Assembly (NCBI GenBank): GCA_001275005.1
Contig: JWZX01003234.1
Location: forward strand, 1-20,750
From: Chrysochromulina tobinii
Lineage: Eukaryota; Haptophyta; Prymnesiales; Chrysochromulinaceae
DNA: 20,750 nt
Direction of reading: 5' to 3'
Part shown: in pieces, positions 1 to 7,425 of the stretch
Position numbering within the stretch: the first letter of the stretch is position 1
How the letters are laid out: each line of letters opens with the position of its first letter
The notes under the pieces: generated by a model
What the model saw: the letters and a program-made list of their open reading frames with translations, nothing else
Databases searched by the model: none
What the model was told of the DNA's origin: nothing
Position numbers and translations under genes: made by a program

Positions 1-2
1 CT

Positions 3-953
3 TCGCCTCCACCGTCGCCGCCTCCCTCGCCGCCGCCACCCTCTCCACCGCCATCGCCGCCTCCGCAACAGCCATCGCCGCCGTCCTTCCCGCCTCGACC
101 ATCGCCGCCGCCGAAGCCGCCGCCTGATTCCCCTCAACCATTGCCGCCACCGCCAAGTCCGGCGCCTCCACTCCCCCCACCATCCCCTCCGCCCCCAGCA
201 CCGCCGCCGAGTCCGCCGCCACCAATTCCACCGCCTTCCCCAGCACCATATCTGCCCGACAGGGCACCGCTGCCTCCTCCGCCCTCGCCGCCGCCGCCCT
301 CTCCACGTCCACCCGGTGACGGCCAGAGCGCAGCAAACGCCTTCCACTATGTCGCCCAGGCCGACTCGTATCCTGATGGCACGTACTGGTTCTACGTCTC
401 GGCGACCGGTACGAAACAGCTTCGAGTGAAACACCACGGGGGGCGGGCATGGGCGAACGTGATGCTGAGGCAGCCTGGCCCACAACCCAGCATCTACACC
501 ATTGCCGCCGTGGGTGATCCCCTGGTCGAGTCCAGCACATGGAAACTCTCGGACGCGGAGCTGAATTACTTGACCGCAACCCGTCATGAGTTGCATGACG
601 CGTGGGGCGTCGTGCTGGTGCTCAAGTACAACGACGGCTACTTGACGGGTAACCTCCTGCGAACAGACGAGAACTCGCGGGCATATCCGCTTGGCGGCTC
701 GATTACGCCAAATGCCGGCGATATGATCAAATTCGCCCTCGACGATGCTCACTACCCATCGGGAGCTTGGGACACCACGCTCGAGACCAACGGCTACTGC
801 GGTGGTAATCAAGTGTGGGCCAACTGGCGGTCCAGCGAATCTCACAAGTTCCGCTGGACGTCGGCCGGCGGCTGTGCCTACGTTGATGGAGTCGTCAACG
901 GCTTTGTGGGCGAGGGAATGCCCTACCACCGAATCTATGCCTGGGCGCGCTGA
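3..953 (+). CDS. Proline-rich extracellular-type protein with unknown C-terminal domain, 5' partial
   Basis: The reading frame is open from the left edge, so the gene begins outside the window; no in-frame ATG supports a start here, and the TTG at 141 lies inside the repeat. About the first 105 visible codons encode runs of Pro with Ser, in PPPSPPPP-like blocks typical of algal cell-wall or pherophorin-type stalks. From about base 318 the sequence becomes a compact non-repetitive domain of about 210 residues. It contains a DGTYWFYV segment, a HHGGRAWANVMLR segment, two Cys (in GYCGG and GGCAYVDG) and ends in PYHRIYAWAR followed by TGA. The GGRAW..VMLR part faintly recalls fibrinogen-like domains, but the Cys pattern is not convincing, so no family is claimed. 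The likely role, by inference from the Pro-rich stalk, is a secreted or surface protein. The coding frame is sure; the function is unknown. Confidence 0.75.
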   Translation, partial: SPPPSPPPSPPPPSPPPSPPPQQPSPPSFPPRPSPPPKPPPDSPQPLPPPPSPAPPLPPPSPPPPAPPPSPPPPIPPPSPAPYLPDRAPLPPPPSPPPPSPRPPGDGQSAANAFHYVAQADSYPDGTYWFYVSATGTKQLRVKHHGGRAWANVMLRQPGPQPSIYTIAAVGDPLVESSTWKLSDAELNYLTATRHELHDAWGVVLVLKYNDGYLTGNLLRTDENSRAYPLGGSITPNAGDMIKFALDDAHYPSGAWDTTLETNGYCGGNQVWANWRSSESHKFRWTSAGGCAYVDGVVNGFVGEGMPYHRIYAWAR

Positions 954-1415
954 TGTTCCCTGTGCACGAAGGACCCCGTGCCGACGTGCGCCGTAGCGGC
1001 GCTCCCAAATACCGAAGCGGCCACAATCATCTCCGTCCATGTGATTATGGCCCTCGTGCTAGGGGGTCCGGAGAGTATGCGCGTTGTGTTTGAACAGCAA
1101 CAGCAGCACCGAAGAGGAAAGCTATGCTAGGCATGCGTGCCCGGTGCAGAGATTGCGCGTACCGAACTACGAAGCATGAAGAGTGTGATCAATGTAGTTG
1201 TGAATTTTTGAGTTCGTGCATGTCGTTGTGTCTCTTGTCAGCCGGCTGAGGGGTGGTCAGCGTTCACCATGATTTGGCTCAAACACGCGCTATTTCATGT
1301 GTGGCACTGGTACGTATAACGTAAGCAGCAGGTGTAGCGGACTTCAGCCGGAGCGGGCCTGTTAGTACTCGACTCCCTACTCGCTACTGGATTCGATCCC
1401 ACGGCCACCGCACGT

Positions 1416-1480
1416 CGCCAAACAGCAAACTTGGGTGGAGGCCCCGGGGTGCGCGCCAAACAGCAAACTTGGGTGGAGGC
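1416..1480. repeat. 27-bp direct duplication
   Basis: Two identical 27-bp copies lie at 1416-1442 and 1454-1480, a period of 38 bp. Each starts CGCCAAACAGC and ends GGGTGGAGGC. The 11-bp spacer is GC-rich. The copies are exact, so the duplication is recent or maintained. Function unknown. Confidence 0.9.
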
Positions 1481-2095
1481 GGCAGCATCCCACCTTCGCG
1501 CCGGCGCAGCTAGAGCGCACTTCGAGGGTGCTTTGCCTGCGTAGCGCTGAAGAGTCTCGTCTCGACACTTCTCGATCTTAATCTCGATACTCGACGAGAC
1601 TTCGCTCGTTCGCTGAGCTTTCAAAAGGAAAAATTGTCAGCAAACTCAAGAGTAAACTTGGTCGCGTGTTTGACTTGAATTGCTGTTGATCGTCAGAGCT
1701 ACACAAGCAGCCTGGTGAGCGCGACAACCCGGTCCCTGCTAAAGCTAGAGAGCTAGACCAGGCTTACTATCGCCCAGTGGGTGGGCGGGACCACTCCGCT
1801 CTCGACTGAGAGCTAGACATGAGAGTCACCATCGTTCGCGAATCTCCTCGCAACGAGGTGTATGCACCCAGTCCGTGCCTCCCGTTGGAATTAAGTCGGG
1901 ATGCGCATCAATCAATTTCGAGATTCCCTTGAATCTGAATTCTGAAACGTGAGCAGCTTAAAGGATTTAAGGATCCTTTAACTCCCGGTATGCATCCGCA
2001 CGGTACCCCATATGCCCAAATATACCCCTTCTCCCTGCTTGGGCCTGTGGTAGCTCTGCCAACAGTCTCATCACACGTTGATTTCACGGTCGCTT

Positions 2096-2125
2096 AAGCA
2101 AGCAAGCAAGCTTGCTTGCTTGCTT
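2096..2125. repeat. 30-bp perfect palindrome flanked by 10-bp direct repeats
   Basis: The left arm is AAGC repeated and the right arm is its exact reverse complement (15 bp each, no spacer), so the sequence can form a cruciform or RNA hairpin. The 10-bp sequence GGTCGCTTAA occurs immediately left (2089-2098, overlapping the arm) and right (2126-2135), so the palindrome looks like a tetranucleotide expansion within a duplicated flank. It lies about 90 bp upstream of the kinesin ATG. Confidence 0.9.
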
Positions 2126-2152
2126 GGTCGCTTAACTTTGGATTGTAAGAGA

Positions 2153-2195
2153 ATGGTTTCACAGCCAATGGTTTCACAGCCAATGGTTTCACAGC
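2153..2195. repeat. 15-bp tandem repeat before the kinesin start
   Basis: The unit ATGGTTTCACAGCCA occurs at 2153-2167 and 2168-2182, then a 13-bp partial copy at 2183-2195. Each unit carries an ATG in a frame different from the kinesin, so if transcribed these would be upstream start codons opening a frame that overlaps the kinesin start. In the kinesin frame the repeats read without a stop but also without a Met. Confidence 0.85.
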
Positions 2196-2216
2196 AGCGC
2201 CGCCAACGGTGTCGCA

Positions 2217-4636
2217 ATGCGCGTCAAGGTGCTGGTCCGAGCGCGCCCGCTCTTGCCGGAGGAGGTCTCCTCTGGCTGTACCACCAACTATCTCTCCTTT
2301 GGGCCCAACCGCATCGGATTGGTCAACAAACAGGGTGGCATCTCAAATTACGATGCCGATCACGTGTGCCCGCCGGGTACTGCGCAGGATGAGATCTTCA
2401 GGCTCGGAGGCCTCACGTCGCTCGTCGGCTCAGCGGTCGACGGGTACACTGCGACAGTCTTCGCGTACGGCCAGACAGGCAGTGGCAAGACGTTCACAAT
2501 GGAGGGCTACGACTACAAGCGCGCCAGCGCGGGCAAGGGGCCGCAGGTCGACTTTGACACTCCGCACGAGCGCCTTGGCCTCGTGCCACGCACGCTCCGC
2601 GCGCTATTCGAGGCGGTGAACGCGCGCAACGCGAGCGCGACCCCGGGCGCGCCGCGGCTGCGCGTCATGTGCCATTTCGTCCAAATCTACAAGGAGCAGG
2701 TCCTCGACCTGCTCAATCCGGCGACGAGCAGCAGCAGCGCCGCGCCGATCTTCGGCGGCGGCAGCGGCACGGGCGCGCCCCGTGGCCTCAAGCTGCGTTG
2801 GTCGCCTGAGAAGGACTTTCATGTCGACAACCTCTATGTCGAGGAGCTGGGCGGCGCCGAGGAAGCCGAGGCACTCTTCCAGCGCGGCGTGAGCAACAAG
2901 CGCGTGGCCGAGACCCGAATGAACACGGCCTCGTCACGCTCGCATTGTATGTTCACACTGCTCGTGCAGCAGCTCGCGACCGACCGCGCGGAGAAGGTGC
3001 TCGCCGAGGGTCGTCTCACGCTCGTCGACCTTGCCGGCTCGGAGCGCCAGCAGGCCCTCCTAGACGCGACCTCCAAGGCAGCCATGCTCGAGAGCGTACA
3101 GATCAACAAGTCTCTCTTCACGCTGCGCAAGGTGGGATGCTCGCGTTCGTAGGACGGCCCCCTCGCTTTCGGACTGCCTCGCTTTCGGACCGCCTCGCTG
3201 AGTGCCTCCCTCTTTTGCAGGTGATCCTAGCTCTCTCGGACGCGTCCTCGGATGGCAGCGCCAAGGTGGCGAGTCACGTGCCGTACCGCGACTCAACGCT
3301 CACGCGGCTCCTCAAGCACGCTCTCGGAGGCAACTCCCACACCCTCATGCTCGCATGCATCTCGCCGAGCGACCTGCAGGCCGAGGAGAATGCTTCGACG
3401 CTCGCATACGCGGCGCGCGCGCGTGCGATCACGAACGCACCTGTGATGAACACCGACCCGCATACGGCCCAGGTCAACCAGCTCCGGTCGGAGATCGAGC
3501 GCCTCAAGGCAGAGATCCAACGGCTCCAGATGATCATCGAGCTTGGCGGCCTTGCGGCGGCCGGCGCCGGCGCAGCCGGTGGTGCCCACGGGACGGATCC
3601 ATGTTCACACCAGCTTCTCATCGGCCCCGTCGGCCCGGGTCACGGCACGTGTAACGGTCGGCCCGAGGCCTCGCCCGCCTCCCCGCTCACTCCGAGCCGC
3701 AGCCTCAAGGACGATCAGTCCGGCGGCGGCGGCGGCGGCGGCGGCGTCAGCTCGCAGCGCGAGGCGGCGCTTTCACAGCGGCTTGCCAAGGAGGCGGCCG
3801 CGGCGCAGCAGCAGGGCGCGGCGCTGCAGCGAGCGCTCGCCCTTGCCAAGCAGCTAGCAGCAACCAATACGCAGCTACGTCAGGCCTTCGACGCCCTGGC
3901 CGCCAAGCGGGACGCTCTCGAGGCGGAGCACGGGCTGCTCCTCGTCGAGAACACGCAGCAGCGCGAGCGTGTGGGGCTGCTCGAGCTCGCCCTCGCGATG
4001 GAGTCGTACCCGAGCGCGCCTCACGACTCGCTGCACGCGCAGATCGAGCAGCAGCTGCGCGCGGCCGCGCAGGAGGTGGTCGCCCTTCGGCACGAGAATG
4101 CGCACCTTAGGGATCAGCTCGGCACTGCCCAGCTCGGCACAGCCCCGCTCCCCAAGAATCCCGAGCTCGCGCCCGCCGCCGCCATAGCCTACGGGCAGCC
4201 GGCACCGCCCACACAGGCGGCACCGCCCACTCAGCGCAAGCTCAAAGCGAGCGACAAGGGGAGCGCTCTCTCGGGCAGTCTCGCCGAGTACGGCGCGCTA
4301 CAGCGCCCGTCGCAGCGAGGCAACGCTCCCGCCCCCGCTCCCGCCGCCCCCGTGGTCAAGCCGGAGCCGCCGCCGCCGGCGCAGCCGACCTTGAGCCTGA
4401 GCAGCACTGGTGGGCTCCTCGCCACGTCAGCGTGGATGCTGCCCGTGCCGGTGGCGCTCGAGAAGGGTACGGGTCCGCGGCCAACGAGCGCGGGGCGCAC
4501 CGTGCCCAAGCTGATGCCCGCCGGCTCGACGGTTGAGGAGCTCGATCAGCTTGCCATTCTAATGAGGAAGCGCGCCGAGCTGTCCGCCCAACAACGCCCA
4601 AGCACCGCGGCGCCGATGGGTGCACGATTCTTTTGA
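2217..4636 (+). CDS. Kinesin-like motor protein, N-terminal motor, two exons
   Basis: The CDS is join(2217..3131, 3221..4636), 776 residues. It is an ATP-driven microtubule motor. The motor domain starts at once (MRVKVLVRARPL) and shows the P-loop GQTGSGKT (85-92), switch I NTASSRSH (236-243), switch II LVDLAGSE (269-276) and, after the splice, HVPYRDSTLTRLL and GGNSHTLMLACISPSD. A neck/coiled coil follows at about 385-412 (NTDPHTAQVNQLRSEIERLK), then a poly-Gly linker near 472-481, coiled coils at about 482-565 and 576-606, and a Pro/Ala-rich tail. The NTDP..A.V..LR neck resembles kinesin-4 proteins, but NKSLFTLRKVI is not the usual kinesin-4 form, so the subfamily is tentative. The start is the first in-frame ATG after a TAA at 2133; it leaves almost no residues before the first motor strand, so a non-coding or small upstream exon is possible. 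Confidence 0.9.
3132..3220 (+). other. 89-nt GT-AG intron of the kinesin gene
   Basis: The donor is AAG|GTGGGA and the acceptor TCTTTTGCAG|GTG, with a pyrimidine-rich tract before the AG. Removal joins LFTLRK to VILALSD in frame, restoring an uninterrupted motor core; without it the frame meets a TAG at 3150-3152. The intron contains a 16-bp tandem repeat (CCTCGCTTTCGGACTG at 3161-3176, then a copy with one change at 3177-3192 and a 7-bp start of a third). Confidence 0.93.
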
Positions 4637-4926
4637 TGCCGCACGACAGGACCGCTGCACAGCCTTCGGGGCGCCGTCGTGAAACGCGGGTAAGCTTAGG
4701 CGACACCATCGCGTATTATTGACCGCGGTGCGCGCGCTGCGCTATTGAGGCGCTTGGTCGGTGAGATCAAAGAGGTTTTCCGTTAGTCTTTCAGGGAAAC
4801 CGCCCACACCCGCTACTGTACGAAACCGTTCCCGGCTCCGCCGGTGTCTTTTTACCGGTAAAAAGACACCGGGGGGAGTCTTTTTACCGGTAACTGGGTG
4901 TTTTGTCGCAACGCGGTCGGGGGCAC
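4637..4926. other. Short intergenic region with strong palindrome
   Basis: These 290 bases separate the kinesin stop from the next plausible ATG. Apart from the palindrome at 4841-4872 and its third half-copy at 4878-4893, no gene or promoter motif is evident. Confidence 0.6.
4841..4893. repeat. 32-bp perfect palindrome plus an extra half-copy
   Basis: Bases 4841-4872 are their own reverse complement with no spacer: the arm CCGGTGTCTTTTTACC meets its inverse at the central CCGG. The half GTCTTTTTACCGGTAA is repeated in direct orientation at 4878-4893, 33 bp after the first. On transcription this would give a 16-bp hairpin with essentially no loop, or two alternative hairpins. It lies about 205 bp after the kinesin stop and about 55 bp before the next ATG. 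Confidence 0.92.
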
Positions 4927-6177
4927 ATGGCCGACTGCGCGCAGCAACCTGAGGGAGTCACGGTGCCGTGCTCTACGTTGCCTCTGTCGGGCGTTAACAA
5001 CGCATGCGGTACGTTGCTTCTGAAGCGTAAGCGGCGACTCGTTATCAACTCGCATCCTTCAGGGAGCCAAAGAAGGCTGCTTGAGCTGTTTGCATCATTG
5101 TGGATTGCGGGCCTGCACCAAGATTGGCATGAGCGCATCATTGTCATGATGGCTGGCTCGGACAACTGCAGTATCGGCAAGCAGCTCGTCTCCGAGGTGT
5201 TGCACTCAGTCCTGCCAAGGCTGCCGTTCTCCAACCAGAGCGTCGTCGTGGCACACACTACCGTGAATCTGTGGGACTACTCAGGCTTGCATGCATTATG
5301 GCAGTGGCAATGGCATCCCTTCGCAGCCTCCGACAGCTATCTTTATACACTCGACTCAACTACCTTCGAATCGCTCCAAGGCCTCTTGCACGATAAGGAT
5401 TCACAACCCTACATAATTGAGAACGCAACCTCAACACTGCTATACAGCTTCCCTCTCGCGCACTCCAACACGGGCTTCATCTTTGGCCCCGGGCTGATTG
5501 CCTCATACCGCGACCATTATGTCCGCCTTGGGCCAAACATGAGCAAAGCACAAGCTGTAGCGGTGGAGCTCGGCAGTAAACACGCTTCGTTTCGACCGTT
5601 TACTTCCTTTGGCAGACCAGTAAGGTGGTTCTCGCGCCGTGAGCAGGTTCCATTAATGTTCGACATGTATGGCAACGGCCTCTGTCGACACTACTGGCAC
5701 AGAGAGGTCGGCATTCACAAGTGGACTTCTTGCGGGAGGCATGGGCCGTGTGCACGCGACTTTGCCAGCGATCAGAAGACCCATACAATGTGGTCGCTGA
5801 CCTCCGGACATCCCAGCAGGAACGCGTCCATGCCACCAGGCTACTGCGGCCCGGCTACTAATTCATTGCAACCGGGCTACTGCCACATTCCAGCCGCGCT
5901 ACTGCAAACATGCAAAGCTCCACTGCCAAAGCATGATCTCAGACGGTATCGCGTCACGGACGCGACGTGCATGCTGCTACGCGACATTGGGTCGGGGGTG
6001 CTCTCGCCGAGGAGGCCGAGCGAGCTCTGCGCGAACGCGGACTTTAAGTCAAGCAGGGGAAGCAGGTCTTCTGATGATCATCATAGCGGCTTGCGCTCGG
6101 GCAATAGGAATACATCGGCGGAGTTCTGTTCGCTAAATGAGACTGTGTCGGTACTCCCAAGTTTGGATGCTACCTGA
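4927..6177 (+). CDS. Uncharacterised protein, possibly a glycosyltransferase-like enzyme
   Basis: I do not recognise this 416-residue protein. The ATG at 4927 (MADCAQQPEG) is the first in an open frame that starts at 4903. The core, about residues 35-270, reads as a globular domain: a hydrophobic IIVMMAGSDNCS strand region, LWDYSGLHALWQW, YLYTLDSTTF, NTGFIFGPGLIASYRDHY and MFDMYGNGLCRHYW. A DxT within a hydrophobic strand followed by an ordered aromatic-rich region is reminiscent of nucleotide-sugar-dependent transferases, but no diagnostic motif is certain. Potential N-glycosylation sites (NQS, NATS, NMS) suggest a secretory-pathway protein. No signal peptide or membrane segment is visible at this start, so a first exon may be missing. 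The last 60 or so residues are Ser/Arg-rich and may be a read-through beyond the true splice. It looks less GC-biased than the kinesin and kelch genes. Confidence 0.6.
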   Translation: MADCAQQPEGVTVPCSTLPLSGVNNACGTLLLKRKRRLVINSHPSGSQRRLLELFASLWIAGLHQDWHERIIVMMAGSDNCSIGKQLVSEVLHSVLPRLPFSNQSVVVAHTTVNLWDYSGLHALWQWQWHPFAASDSYLYTLDSTTFESLQGLLHDKDSQPYIIENATSTLLYSFPLAHSNTGFIFGPGLIASYRDHYVRLGPNMSKAQAVAVELGSKHASFRPFTSFGRPVRWFSRREQVPLMFDMYGNGLCRHYWHREVGIHKWTSCGRHGPCARDFASDQKTHTMWSLTSGHPSRNASMPPGYCGPATNSLQPGYCHIPAALLQTCKAPLPKHDLRRYRVTDATCMLLRDIGSGVLSPRRPSELCANADFKSSRGSRSSDDHHSGLRSGNRNTSAEFCSLNETVSVLPSLDAT

Positions 6178-6204
6178 TCGAGGCAAGCCTGCACATGGTA
6201 CGCA

Positions 6205-6245
6205 GCACCTGCTGCAGCAAGCGAGCAAGCGGCTGCAGCAGGTGC
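6205..6245. repeat. Hairpin, 14-bp perfect stem, 13-nt loop
   Basis: The arm GCACCTGCTGCAGC (6205-6218) is exactly inverted at 6232-6245; the loop is AAGCGAGCAAGCG. It begins 28 bp after the TGA of the preceding gene and would fall in its 3' UTR. It may act in RNA 3'-end formation or stability, or be a plain inverted repeat; the sequence cannot decide. Confidence 0.85.
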
Positions 6246-6793
6246 ATGCGAGTCGAATTCACCCATATGTACAGTATCGCCGGGGGCACGGCTTGGGTCC
6301 AGACGCAAATGCCAAACGGCGACACGCCAGGTCATGCCGCACCTTGACCTTCGGTAACATATCGTGAGATCGTTAGCCATATCTGATTATCATGGAGCTT
6401 GGAGCAGCCACGGGCAAGATCATACTTGGTATTCAACTTGGTATCATAGTCTAGTGGGTAGTGGCCGCGCCGCGATCGCCGCGTTGTGTCGATGAGGTCT
6501 AAAAAAATGTCATTGAGATATTCATGAGAACTTCGCCACACATGCGAACGTCCGTCACCGCGAGCGCGTGCCCGCGTCCCATTGTGGTCATAGGTGATAG
6601 GTCCTCACGTCAGGCCTTGTCAGGCGGGCGCAAGCGGGCGCTGTGCGAAGCTGTGCGGTAGAGTGTTATTGGCCGCCGGAGCGCGCGCATTTCTATAGCA
6701 TTTCTACGCGCTCGTTTCCGAAGCCGATGACGGAATGTTGACGGAATGTTGAAAGGTCATATATCCGATATCGTCCAGCTCCCGAGTCTGAGG

Positions 6794-6813
6794 ACCCTCT
6801 CACGGGAGAGGGT
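6794..6813. repeat. Hairpin, 8-bp stem, 4-nt loop
   Basis: ACCCTCTC, then ACGG, then GAGAGGGT. It is compact and perfect, with no gene within 500 bp on either side. Function unknown. Confidence 0.75.
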
Positions 6814-7099
6814 AACGATCCGTCCGCAACGCGGCCCCTGGGTGTGTAAGTTCGCAGCGATCTCCACATGCTCGCCACACGGTGTCCTCACTGAAGCACA
6901 GCCCAGGTGAACCACATGAGCCACGAAGCACGATCTTGTTTTTGTATTTTGAGGGTGATTAGTGATTTTCCGCGACAACGAAGATTTATCTATCGTGTTA
7001 GCGCACTAGCTTTCTGGACGACCTGAATCTTATCCTTAGCAGCTCGAAGAGCGCTCCACGCTCTTTCTCACCGGAAGTTCACACTTCACTTCCTCACTA

Positions 7100-7184
7100 A
7101 AAATATCAACGCGTCAAGCGCTCTGCGCTTCGCGCGCGCCTTCGCCCTTCCGCGGCCGCCGTCAGGCTGCTGCGCTGATATTTT
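7100..7184. repeat. Inverted repeat with 9-bp AT-rich arms around a GC-rich core
   Basis: AAAATATCA at 7100-7108 is inverted at 7176-7184, and a few further bases pair imperfectly inward. The 67-bp core is strongly GC-rich. This could be a small terminal-inverted-repeat element, but no target-site duplication was identified. Confidence 0.45.
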
Positions 7185-7425
7185 ATTTTAGAGATATGCT
7201 ACACGGTCAACGGGCGACCACAAAGTTAGTGTACGTTCCATGTGAACGTCCGACCTCGCGTACATCCCATTTTGGTCCGACTTGTGGCAGAAGGTGAAAA
7301 GTGCGCTCAACATAGCGCTTTCTCAGGAGAATGGCCGCGTTGTCTGGATAGTAGCACAGGGTCCACCGGGTGCGCATCCCCATAAGGGAGCTGGACGACC
7401 ACCGTTTGGGACATCGGCAGTAATA

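Larger units (their letters stand above)
954..2216. other. Intergenic region with repeats, no gene seen
   Basis: This stretch of about 1.26 kb has no convincing coding frame. A minus-strand frame at 1295-1624 is short, has no recognisable domain and covers a duplicated sequence. The region holds a 27-bp direct duplication (1416-1480), a short inverted repeat with 8-bp arms (1959-1966 and 1973-1980), a repeated GAGAGCTAGAC (near 1748 and 1808), a 30-bp palindrome (2096-2125) and a 15-bp tandem repeat directly before the kinesin gene. The kinesin promoter and 5' UTR must lie in the right part, but no TATA-like or other promoter motif is clear. Confidence 0.6.
6178..7425. other. Intergenic region, no gene recognised
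   Basis: About 1.25 kb, more AT-rich than the flanking genes. It contains a strong hairpin at 6205-6245, a tandem GACGGAATGTT near 6727-6748, a hairpin at 6794-6813 and a long-spaced inverted repeat at 7100-7184. The frame of the kelch gene is open back to about 7282 without an ATG, so its first exon (which should carry a signal peptide) may be in this region, but I cannot place it. Confidence 0.5.

Noticed and set aside
1389-1399. Minus-strand GGATCGAATCC resembling a tRNA B box
   Set aside because: One mismatch to the box, no matching A box at the right distance, and no T-stem pairing.
1295-1624. Minus-strand open frame of about 109 codons
   Set aside because: It spans the 27-bp duplication, has a low-complexity Arg/Ser/Ala composition and no family features.
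6447-6457. TAGTCTAGTGG, a perfect match to the Pol III A box, suggesting a tRNA gene
   Set aside because: No B box or T arm follows within a tRNA length and no cloverleaf can be drawn.
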